The position numbers and the translations under genes were made by a program. A stretch of DNA of 64,000 nucleotides, taken from NCBI RefSeq assembly GCF_900107395.1, contig NZ_FNPW01000016.1:62001-126000 (forward strand), written 5' to 3'. Source of the DNA: Pseudomonas sp. NFIX28 (GTDB lineage: Bacteria > Pseudomonadota > Gammaproteobacteria > Pseudomonadales > Pseudomonadaceae). The notes below the pieces were generated by a model. It saw only the letters and a list, made by a program, of their open reading frames with translations. It did not search any database and was not told the DNA's origin. Position 1 is the stretch's first letter. Every line of letters starts with the position of its first letter. This document shows, one piece after another, positions 27,172 through 34,238 of the stretch.

Positions 27172-27885
27172 ATGGATATCAAAGAGTTTTGCCTCGTTCA
27201 TGAATTCGATATGAGCAAATGTGCAGTAGCGCCGGGTGGTGGCGGCTTCACAATGACGGAGCTGGAAACCTCACCTATCCAATTCTTGAGTTTAGCGGAA
27301 GACGATTTTGAACGAGGCGGTTTATCGGCACTTGTCAATGCAACGACTAATGTGAAGCGTGCGATAGTCTGTCAGCTTGATCAGTTGCTAATCTCTTTTG
27401 GCTACCCGTCATTAAGATGGAACGTGCCGAAAAAAATAGAGCGATTGAGAGCGCTAGGGTTATTGGCACCCAGTCTTTTGCGCAAAGTAGTTAACATGCG
27501 AAATATTCTTGAGCATGAATATAAAACACCTGAGCTTGAAATAGTTGAGGAGGCACTGGATATCGCGAGTCTGTTTGTGATGTCCGCCTCTGCGATGTTC
27601 ATTCCATTTGATGACGTGCTGGAGTTTTCGTTGCCTGAAAATGCCGCTAGGGATAGTTCGGTATCACATATTACAGCCGGGTTAAACCGAGAACCTTCTA
27701 GGGTTTTCTACACGCTCTATGCATATGAGTCCGGTGAATATGCCGGACGATGTGTAGGTCAGTGTGAGATTCAATCAGGACACGTGCTTTTCGAGGCAAT
27801 GGTCAAGCTTTCCGCATCGCTGATGCTTCGATATAAGGTCAAAGAAGCTTTGAGCAATTTCGACACCGCCTACTCTCAACTCTGA
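27172..27885 (+). CDS. HEPN-like domain protein of unknown function
   Basis: 237 residues, no family recognised overall. The helical middle section contains VVNMRNILEHEY, where Arg110, Asn111 and His115 match the R(N)x4H motif of HEPN ribonucleases, followed by a predicted helix (EIVEEALDIASLFV). The C-terminal third looks beta-rich (RVFYTLYAYESGEYAGRC). GC content is near 47%. It is divergent from the SEC-C/PD-(D/E)XK gene. HEPN proteins commonly act as RNases in toxin-antitoxin or abortive infection systems, but the motif alone is short. Confidence 0.6.
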   Translation: MDIKEFCLVHEFDMSKCAVAPGGGGFTMTELETSPIQFLSLAEDDFERGGLSALVNATTNVKRAIVCQLDQLLISFGYPSLRWNVPKKIERLRALGLLAPSLLRKVVNMRNILEHEYKTPELEIVEEALDIASLFVMSASAMFIPFDDVLEFSLPENAARDSSVSHITAGLNREPSRVFYTLYAYESGEYAGRCVGQCEIQSGHVLFEAMVKLSASLMLRYKVKEALSNFDTAYSQL

Positions 27886-28152
27886 GCGTTCGTTAAAACT
27901 TAAAACAGGTGCCGGAAATTGAACACTGCGAGGAACAGCTATCGACCCAAGGATGCCTGTGAGTACTGCCAGAAGCGGATCAGAAGCACCAATTCACCTA
28001 TGGTTGTTTTTGACTCCTTCTTGCCACTTAAGAAGACCGCTCACGAGCGGACTACCCACGTAAACGGTTGGTGAAGTCAGTGCATTACGCACCACTGCCA
28101 TCGCTACTAACGCTCCGACACAACCACTCAAACATTCCCCACCAATACGCGG

Positions 28153-28181
28153 TTGCGCCGCTCAAGCGCGGCCCCTATAGT
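28153..28181 (+). promoter_or_regulatory. Sigma70-like promoter of the C4 RNA / DUF3077 transcript
   Basis: TTGCGC at 28153-28158 and TATAGT at 28176-28181 are separated by exactly 17 bp, with transcription expected to begin near 28188. The downstream transcript would include the C4-like RNA and the DUF3077 gene. The 270 bp before it, after the HEPN-like gene, shows no gene. Confidence 0.55.
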
Positions 28182-28284
28182 TCGCGCTCGCGGCAAAATC
28201 CGCGAACGACCTTGGCCGGTCGAGCATAGGAACGCATCAGCGTCCATACACCATCGCAGGCGCTTTTTTTGTGCCTGCGGTTTT

Positions 28285-28366
28285 GTGTCATGGCGGCTGT
28301 GCGTGGGACACCTTCGGGTGTGCCGGTGTCCTATGCCCGGTCGGCCAACCCGCGTACAGCCGCCAC
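28285..28366 (+). ncRNA. C4-type antisense RNA-like structure
   Basis: An outer stem pairs ggcggctgt (28292-28300) with acagccgcc (28356-28364). Inside is the hairpin acaccttcgggtgt (28308-28321) and a ggtcggccaacccg loop region. This is the shape of the phage P1/P4 C4 antisense RNA. Comparable elements are often found upstream of DUF3077 genes in Pseudomonas, from memory of such loci. A 72-codon open frame over it (28153-28371) looks like the common misprediction of this RNA as an Ash-like protein. It likely regulates the following gene by antisense pairing. Confidence 0.75.
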
Positions 28367-28419
28367 CCTAATTCGCTTGGCCGCGAAAGGTGGTTGCTCT
28401 ATTCATAGGAGCTGCACCG

Positions 28420-28701
28420 ATGATTGACCATCAAACTTCCCGCTTCACCCCCGTCGACACCCACGACGCCGATGCTCCCGTTTTCTACCTCGATAGCAGT
28501 GCGCCCTTGAGCGATCTGGCGGCTTGTGCAGCCCATCGTTTCACCGTGGTGCGCGACCTGATGGACAGCCTGTCCACGCTTAACCTGAAAGATATTTCCG
28601 ACTGCGATCTGACGCGGGTGACGCGTGGGGTGCATTTGCTGACCCGGGAAGGCTGTGCGGTGTTGGAGGTGATTCAGTGGCGTACGGCGCAGGAGCCCTG
28701 A
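28420..28701 (+). CDS. DUF3077 family protein
   Basis: 93 residues. The start ATG at 28420 has AGGAG 8 bp upstream. The C-terminal GVHLLTREGCAVLEVIQW is the conserved part of this Pseudomonas family, whose function is unknown. It is preceded by a promoter and a C4-like RNA, a recurring module, and a remnant of a second copy lies at 31963-32045. Function cannot be assigned. Confidence 0.85.
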   Translation: MIDHQTSRFTPVDTHDADAPVFYLDSSAPLSDLAACAAHRFTVVRDLMDSLSTLNLKDISDCDLTRVTRGVHLLTREGCAVLEVIQWRTAQEP

Positions 28702-28787
28702 GCGCTATTGAGCTGTGGCGAGGAAACTGGGTCGGGGCACGCAGCGGCCCCGACATTTGAGTCTCTGATCAAACCTGAAATGCTGTT

Positions 28788-28947
28788 TGTAGCCGCTGCC
28801 GAAGAATGCGGCTTGCGATTGGGTTGGGCGGCATTCCGACGAAGCGCACGCCAAACCTGGCCATGCGGTGTAACAGGTAAAGCCGGGAGGCAGGACTTGC
28901 GTCTGCTGCGCAGCCGATCGCAGCCTCATTCTTCGGCAGCGGCTACA
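28788..28947. repeat. Inverted pair of REP-like palindromes
   Basis: gtagccgctgccgaagaatg at about 28789 and its near-perfect inverted copy ending gcggctaca (about 28915-28947) flank about 100 bp. This is the same palindrome family as the arrays at 1, 11.8 and 36.9 kb. It occupies most of the gap between the DUF3077 gene and hicA. Confidence 0.8.
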
Positions 28948-28988
28948 GGGCGTCGATTCCATAGCGATGTGCCCTCTGAACCCGATAC

Positions 28989-29038
28989 ATAACTCCAGAC
29001 ACACAATTCAACCTGCGTTATTATGCGCCTGGAGTTAT
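28989..29038 (+). promoter_or_regulatory. hicAB promoter with 10-bp palindromic operator
   Basis: A perfect inverted repeat, ataactccag (28989-28998) and ctggagttat (29029-29038), brackets a likely -10 box TATTAT (29019-29024) with a weak -35 at about 28996-29001. The arrangement fits autorepression by the HicB antitoxin bound across the promoter. Confidence 0.65.
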
Positions 29039-29070
29039 AAAGCACCTCTCACCCCAATAAGGAGATGGAG

Positions 29071-29253
29071 GTGCAAAGCAGACAGCTGATCAAGGAGCTT
29101 GAAGCCGCAGGCTGGGTGCTGGAGCGCGTCACCGGCAGCCATCATCTGTTCAAGCATCCCTACCGGCCCGAGACCGTTCCGGTGCCGCACCCGAAGAAGG
29201 ATCTGCCACGGGGGACGGTCAGGGCCATCAAGAAACTGGCCGGGCTGATATAG
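29071..29253 (+). CDS. hicA: HicA type mRNA interferase toxin
   Basis: 60 residues from a GTG at 29071, which has AAGGAG at a proper spacing; the ATG at 29065 abuts that Shine-Dalgarno. The sequence RQLIKELEAAGWVLERVTGS then HHLFKHP, ending PRGTVRAIKKLAGL, is the HicA double-stranded-RNA-binding-like fold with the catalytic His in SHH. It cleaves mRNA when not bound by HicB, encoded 35 bp downstream. Confidence 0.93.
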   Translation: MQSRQLIKELEAAGWVLERVTGSHHLFKHPYRPETVPVPHPKKDLPRGTVRAIKKLAGLI

Positions 29254-29288
29254 CCCCTTCGGCCTTCGCACCTTATGAGGAGATCCCC

Positions 29289-29690
29289 GTGCAATATCCC
29301 ATCTGCATCGAGTGGGGCGACGAGCACACGGCTACCGGCATCCAGATTCCCGACATTCCTGGCGCGGTAACCGCCGGCGACACCTTCGAGGCCGCGTATA
29401 GCGCCGCCATCGAGATCGCCCACGTCATGCTCGAAGAACTGGCCCGTGAGGGACAAGCCATTCCCCTACCCTCGCCCACCGGCACACACCGCGCCAACCC
29501 CGACTTCGAAGGGATGGGCTGGGGCATGCTGGATATCGATATCACGCCTTACCTGGGCAAAACCGAGAAGGTCAATGTGACCCTACCGGGTTACGTGATT
29601 CAACGCATCGACCGCTTTGTGCGCGAGCACAACATCAAGAGCCGGTCGTCTTTCCTGGCGGATGCGGCGATGGAAAAGCTGGGGCGTTAA
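29289..29690 (+). CDS. hicB: HicB family antitoxin
   Basis: 133 residues from a GTG start with GAGGAG upstream. The N-terminal half is the degenerate RNase-H-like HicB fold (YPICIEWGDEHTATGIQIPD, PGAVTAGDTFEAA), and the C-terminus a ribbon-helix-helix DNA-binding part (KVNVTLPGYVIQRIDRFV...SRSSFLADAA). It inhibits HicA and probably binds the palindrome at 28989-29038. Confidence 0.93.
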   Translation: MQYPICIEWGDEHTATGIQIPDIPGAVTAGDTFEAAYSAAIEIAHVMLEELAREGQAIPLPSPTGTHRANPDFEGMGWGMLDIDITPYLGKTEKVNVTLPGYVIQRIDRFVREHNIKSRSSFLADAAMEKLGR

Positions 29691-29787
29691 AAACCGAAAA
29701 GCGCCCTACACAACTCCACCAAGGCCGGCCGACAGGCCGCCGTCTTGCTTTTGCTTTTGATCTGAAAGCCCCGTTAACCACGATGGC

Positions 29788-29893
29788 CGAACGCAGGCAT
29801 TGAGCCGTGGGTAACCCGGCAGGGATGCCGGGTTAGCCGCCCCAGGCCATGGATGGCCTGTGGCGGCGGCCCACGGATCAATGCCTTCGTTCG
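29788..29893. repeat. Three-way-junction palindromic element
   Basis: Outer arms of 24 nt (29788-29811 and 29870-29893) pair at 22 of 24 positions. Inside are two further hairpins: taacccggca/tgccgggtta (29812-29835) and gccgccccaggccat/atggcctgtggcggc (29836-29867). The whole 106 bp folds into a near-complete three-way junction. It is followed by a gcttactttttt...aaaaaagtgag hairpin (about 29942-29973). There is no ORF. It looks like a dispersed repetitive element of Pseudomonas. Confidence 0.75.
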
Positions 29894-30003
29894 GGTATGC
29901 CGAGCCTAGGCGAGGGACCGAGTGGTGGGGCAAAGCGTTTTTGCTTACTTTTTTGGCGTTTGAAAAAAGTGAGTCGCCGTAAGGGCGAAACCGTAAGTAG
30001 CCG

Positions 30004-30232
30004 TAACCGCAAGAATGGATATGTACACCGTCCAAGAAATGCAGCGCCAGAACGGCCGCCATCGCGAGCAATCGAGCGTCGACCGGCTGCTCCTACAGAA
30101 AAGCCCACAACATCACCGCCAGCCGCCGTGACCGCAGGAATGGATATGTACACCGTCCAAAAAATGCAGCGCCAGAACGGCCGCCATCGCGAGCAATCGA
30201 GCGTCGACCGGCTGCTCCTACAGAAGCCCGCG
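30004..30232. repeat. Direct duplication of a ~125-bp unit
   Basis: aatggatatgtacaccgtcc occurs at 30014 and again at 30139, and the following ~95 bp (through cggctgctcctacag) is almost identical in both copies. A third fragment, ggatatgtaccc, follows at about 30239. The unit contains a REP-like tail. Apparent open frames are products of the repeat. Confidence 0.85.
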
Positions 30233-30266
30233 CAGCAACGGATATGTACCCAAGAAGATCAAGCCC

Positions 30267-31031
30267 CTACTGCACCGGCAAAAAATTCATCAGCAACAAG
30301 CTCTGCGCATAGTTCAACCCAATCCGCCGGTAGCGCTCGTCAAGCATCTGAGTCAGCAGGTCGAGGCGCGCCACAATCTTGCCGAACTCCACAGCAAAAC
30401 TCAGATTGCTGCCCTCCTCGGAAATCTCATTGGAAAACAACAACAGCTCGCCATTAGCCCCCTGCCGCTGGCTGAGCATCCAGGTAGCCTTTTCAATATT
30501 GCGCGCCGCGTTACTGACAAACTGCGGATCGATAGTGTCGGTCATGAAAAACTCAGTGCGCCCGCCATGGGCGGTCACCAGCATGCTGCCGATGGCGTAG
30601 ATGAAGGCGCCAACCCGGTCGCCACGGAATTCCGGGCTCAGCGCGTAGCTCAACGCCGCCAGGTCGCGGCGATCGCCCAGGGCCGGCAAGGACTTCTGCT
30701 GCTCGATGGCCCGGCGGATTTCCCGCTGGGCGCTGGTGGCGTCGGTGTAGCCCCACTCGCGCCACTGGTTGGGGTTGCGCAGGTACAGCTTGTTCATCAA
30801 CAGGTAAAGGCTTTGCAGGTTGTCGCGCATGCTCAGGGTGGCCATGCGGTCGACGCTGGTCTGGAAGAACTCCTGGGGCTTGCCATTGCTGAACTGCTGG
30901 ACCATGTCGCGCCCCTGCTGCTGGCTGCAACCCGTGGCGCAGAGCACCAGGGTAGCGGCCAGCCACAGCGGCCAGCGCCGCAGACGCAGGCCAAACAAAC
31001 GCGGGAAATAACGAGAAAGCGGATAAACCAT
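30267..31031 (-). CDS. Putative lipoprotein of unknown function
   Basis: 254 residues. A signal sequence ends in VLCATGC, a plausible lipobox, after a basic N-terminus. The mature protein is mostly helical (LYLLMNKLYLRNP, AIGSMLVTAHGG, EKATWMLSQRQGA) and looks like a conserved Pseudomonas lipoprotein. The ATG at 31031 gives the signal peptide at the right place; the frame's further extension upstream is not supported. It diverges from a membrane protein gene 279 bp away. Confidence 0.72.
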   Translation of the reverse strand: MVYPLSRYFPRLFGLRLRRWPLWLAATLVLCATGCSQQQGRDMVQQFSNGKPQEFFQTSVDRMATLSMRDNLQSLYLLMNKLYLRNPNQWREWGYTDATSAQREIRRAIEQQKSLPALGDRRDLAALSYALSPEFRGDRVGAFIYAIGSMLVTAHGGRTEFFMTDTIDPQFVSNAARNIEKATWMLSQRQGANGELLLFSNEISEEGSNLSFAVEFGKIVARLDLLTQMLDERYRRIGLNYAQSLLLMNFLPVQ

Positions 31032-31310
31032 CGGCACCGTTCTGGACTCTGGCCGCGCGGAGGGTCGGCGCGGCCTGGCCCTGAATAGAACCGCAAAAAC
31101 GCAAAAAGTGCGGTGGCCGGGCCAACCGTGCGTCGCAGGCCAACCCCGCCGCAGCCATGGCTGGCAGCGTGCAGGCTCGCAAAAAAACACCATCAAGGTA
31201 GCGACGCCGCCCCGCCCATGGCGGTTTGCCGCTACGGCTTCGGCGACGGGTGCAAAACCGCCGGCGGCCTTGCATACTGCGCGCCCCCGAACACCACCCA
31301 AGGAAGAAAC

Positions 31311-31958
31311 GTGTTGGCGCCCGCCCCCTCTTTGTCAAACCTGCTTATCCGTCGCCTGTTCACCCTGTGCTCATGGATCAACGCGCTGCTGAGCGCAATC
31401 GCCGTGGCCGCCCCGCTGGCGGTGATGGTGTTCGCCGACCTGCAACTGATTGTCCCGCGGGACGTCAGCGGCACGCTGTTTGGCGGGGCCATGGGTTTCC
31501 AGCTGTACCTCGGCGTGTGGCTTGCCTGCCTCCTCGGCCTGACCCTGGCCCTGCTCACGCGCATGCCCGGCGCGCGCCTGGCCTGGATCGTTGCCGGGCT
31601 GGTACCGCTGTTGCTGGGTGCCTGGTGGCGGGTCAACTACCCGGACGACGCCGACGGCAACCTGATCTTCAGCCCGCAGTCCTGGGAGCTGGACTACGCG
31701 ATGGCGATCGGCTGCGGCTTTGTCGCCAGCGGCTGGTACTGGTACCGCCACGGCCGCCTCAAACCCCGGCCCGCCGCCACCAGCGTGGATGTGCTGTTTC
31801 TCCGAACCCTGGGTGCACTGATCCTGGCCGGCGTATTCATCCTCCCGACACTGAATTTCATCAAGCCGCCCCTGCCTACCTGCGCATTCAACAAGGCCGG
31901 GCAGCAGCTGAGCGTGTGCCTGGGCGACGACCCGAGCGAACGGGTGATTGTCGACTGA
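31311..31958 (+). CDS. Membrane protein of unknown function
   Basis: 215 residues from a GTG at 31311 with AAGGAAG 4 bp ahead. Four to five hydrophobic helices are evident (about 20-45, 58-80, 88-108, 130-145 and 170-190), with two short Trp- and Tyr-rich loops. The C-terminus is extracytoplasmic or cytoplasmic with two Cys residues (PTCAF, SVCLGDD). No family recognised. Confidence 0.68.
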   Translation: MLAPAPSLSNLLIRRLFTLCSWINALLSAIAVAAPLAVMVFADLQLIVPRDVSGTLFGGAMGFQLYLGVWLACLLGLTLALLTRMPGARLAWIVAGLVPLLLGAWWRVNYPDDADGNLIFSPQSWELDYAMAIGCGFVASGWYWYRHGRLKPRPAATSVDVLFLRTLGALILAGVFILPTLNFIKPPLPTCAFNKAGQQLSVCLGDDPSERVIVD

Positions 31959-31962
31959 TAAG

Positions 31963-32045
31963 TGACAGGGCATCGCCAGGCGGGGAACCTGTTTACCCAG
32001 GAAGGTTGTGCAGTGTTGGAAGTGATTCAATGGTGGGTAGCGTAA
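31963..32045 (+). pseudogene. Remnant of a DUF3077 gene (3' end only)
   Basis: Starting at 31983 the frame reads GNLFTQEGCAVLEVIQW followed by WVA and a stop at 32045. This matches the C-terminus of the intact DUF3077 protein at 28420-28701 (LLTREGCAVLEVIQW), including its nucleotide context. There is no start codon or 5' half. It directly follows the membrane protein gene. The rest of the 337-bp gap up to the AT-rich nuclease contains only a 9-bp inverted repeat. Confidence 0.75.
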
Positions 32046-32163
32046 AACGAAAAACCGCTATCAAAACTTACTCAATCTGTATCCGCCGCTGTAGGGAGCA
32101 ACGACCTTTCTCCGCATCGCTTTAGGCTATTGTCTTTTCGCAATGTAAAACACATCGATAGTG

Positions 32164-32270
32164 GTCTGTCCCCTCATAACTTCCAAGTCGAATAGCACAC
32201 AAGCTAAAACCTGCTAGTTTTCTACCTACCCAGGCGCGCATAGTGGTCAAACCATGGCATTGGGACAGAC
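32164..32270. repeat. 9-bp inverted repeat upstream of the AT-rich gene
   Basis: gtctgtccc (32164-32172) and gggacagac (32262-32270) are perfect reverse complements separated by 89 bp, just before the AT-rich nuclease-like gene. They may be an operator pair or a trace of insertion; no matching copy was found after the gene. Confidence 0.35.
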
Positions 32271-32295
32271 ACTCTAGCAGACAGGCTCGACTGAC

Positions 32296-33408
32296 ATGGA
32301 CCTTCAAAAAATAAAAGAAAACATCTGTAAAACCGGCTTCAAACTTGAACATGAGATTGCAAGTATATTACGCACTGAAGGCTGGATACTTATTACCAAC
32401 AGATATTACCTCGACGATCATGAAGAATCAGTACGAGAAATTGACATCCTCGCTTACAAATGTAGAAAAGTATCAGGCATACCCGTCTATACAGCAATCA
32501 TTATAAGCTGCAAAAAAAGCGAATCTAATTACTGGGCACTTTTATCTCGCGACATAGAAATAAACGACCCAAATACAAACTGGCAACCTTTTAAGGGGTA
32601 TAGTAGCGACAACGCAACATCTTATTATCTAGTGCAACCTGACTGGGAAGAAAACTATCATAATAGAATGATTAAAATGTGCCCTGGAATTTTCAGCCCT
32701 CCAGAAGTAGACATATTTGCTTTTCAAGAAATCAATAAAGAAAAATCAACCTGTCAAAATGACAAAAACATATTCAACTCAGTAACCTCTTTAATGAAGG
32801 CTCAAGCATATGAACTGAACATCTTGAACACAAGCAATAAAAACAGAAAAAAACCAGTCGTCTACCAATTCAACCTAATATCAGTTATTGACAGCGAGCT
32901 AATCAGATTAAAGTTCAACAACGATGAAATACTTGCATCCCCAATAGAATCTGAAGACTACCTATCAAAGTACATACTGAACAAAAAAGAAAGCACCTCC
33001 AGAATAAAATTTATCACTGCAAAGAACTTCAAAGAAAAAATAAAAGAATACTCCACACTCCACATAGAAAATGCACAACTAATAGAAGACCTCAACAAGG
33101 AGTTCTTCAAGGATATAATCCAGTCACATGAAAAAACCAGGGTATTACTTCAGGACTTCCGAGAAGCAATAGACAAGCACCTATGGTCCCCTTATTACTC
33201 CACAACAAAAAAGGCATTAAACCTCGAAAACATTGACATAACCTGGAATCAAAAAACCAATGAAGCCGCTATAGAGTTAGATGAACCAAGAGAAATAGTT
33301 TCAGCCCTTAATGATGATGACACCTGTATCAGAGCAGCAAAAAAAGCTCTTCTAGAAGTCTACAAATATACTGGCGATGTATGCTTTGAAGAGGCATTAA
33401 TTTTTTGA
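32296..33408 (+). CDS. AT-rich restriction-endonuclease-like protein
   Basis: 370 residues. The N-terminal part follows the PD-(D/E)XK nuclease pattern: helix KLEHEIASILRTEGW (Glu20), then VREIDILAYKC (Asp50) and a core strand YTAIIISCKKSES. The usual Glu of ExK is Ser71 here, before Cys72 and Lys73, so it may be divergent or inactive. The C-terminal two thirds (from about 110) is unlike anything recognised. Codon use and GC (about 35%) differ sharply from the flanking genes (above 60%), a strong sign of recent transfer. No clear Shine-Dalgarno or partner gene. Confidence 0.72.
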   Translation: MDLQKIKENICKTGFKLEHEIASILRTEGWILITNRYYLDDHEESVREIDILAYKCRKVSGIPVYTAIIISCKKSESNYWALLSRDIEINDPNTNWQPFKGYSSDNATSYYLVQPDWEENYHNRMIKMCPGIFSPPEVDIFAFQEINKEKSTCQNDKNIFNSVTSLMKAQAYELNILNTSNKNRKKPVVYQFNLISVIDSELIRLKFNNDEILASPIESEDYLSKYILNKKESTSRIKFITAKNFKEKIKEYSTLHIENAQLIEDLNKEFFKDIIQSHEKTRVLLQDFREAIDKHLWSPYYSTTKKALNLENIDITWNQKTNEAAIELDEPREIVSALNDDDTCIRAAKKALLEVYKYTGDVCFEEALIF

Positions 33409-33591
33409 AAATAGGACATTGAAAACCTGAGCTTTTCCACTCATAAAAAACCGAATAGCAGTTTCCTTCAATGCAGTCCTCAACTAGGAATACTGGAATC
33501 GACATGGGGCCAGAGCCGCCAGCAAATTGCATTGCCCATCCCACCGTCGCAGGATGTCGCCTGACCCACAACCGCTAAAAGGGACTTGCTG

Positions 33592-34215
33592 ATGACAATT
33601 CGTGCTGTGGTTTTCGATTTTGGTGGCGTGCTGTTCGACTGGAGCCCGCACCACCTGTACCGCCAACTGATCCCCGACGATGCCCGCCGCCAATGGTTCC
33701 TCGACACCATTTGCACCCAGGCCTGGAACACCCAGCAAGACGCCGGGCGGCCCCTGGCCGAAGCGACCCGCAGCCTGGTGGCCGAACACCCGGAGCATGC
33801 GCCGCTGATCGAAGCCTATTACGGGCGCTGGCCACAAATGCTCCGCGGCCAGCTGGACGACGGCGTGGCCTTGCTGGAGGAGCTGCACCAGGCGCAAATG
33901 CCGCTGTTCGGGCTGACCAACTGGTCCCAGGAGACCTTCCCCTACGCCTGGGACAACTATCCGTTCCTCCAGCGTTTTCGCGACATCGTGGTGTCCGGGC
34001 AGGAACGCCAGATCAAGCCTGACGCCGAGATCTACCACACCGCCCTGCAGCGCATTCGCGCGCACCTGCCGGGCGTGACGCCGCAGGAGTTGGCGTTCAT
34101 CGACGACCACGCGCCGAATATCGTCGCCGCCAAGGCCCTGGGCTGGAATGCGATCGAGCACCGCTCGGCGGCTGAGACGCGGCGGCAGTTGCAGGCGTTG
34201 GGCGTAACGGCTTGA
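33592..34215 (+). CDS. HAD family phosphatase (subfamily IA)
   Basis: 207 residues. Motif I is VVFDFGGVLFDWSP, motif II is PLFGLTNW, the Lys is in ERQIKPDAEIY and motif IV is LAFIDDHAPN. This fits the YihX/haloacid dehalogenase-like group acting on small phosphorylated molecules. The ATG at 33592 begins just before the first strand. The substrate cannot be predicted. It converges with an AraC regulator gene. Confidence 0.9.
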   Translation: MTIRAVVFDFGGVLFDWSPHHLYRQLIPDDARRQWFLDTICTQAWNTQQDAGRPLAEATRSLVAEHPEHAPLIEAYYGRWPQMLRGQLDDGVALLEELHQAQMPLFGLTNWSQETFPYAWDNYPFLQRFRDIVVSGQERQIKPDAEIYHTALQRIRAHLPGVTPQELAFIDDHAPNIVAAKALGWNAIEHRSAAETRRQLQALGVTA

Positions 34216-34238
34216 AATGATCCGCGAACGCCAACCCG

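Noticed and set aside
28153..28371. 72-codon ORF before the DUF3077 gene
   Set aside because: It overlaps a promoter and the C4-like RNA stem-loops; the protein-like conservation is explained by the RNA.
29849..30457. 202-codon frame across the duplication
   Set aside because: Its sequence merely repeats the duplicated DNA unit and crosses into the antisense of the lipoprotein gene.
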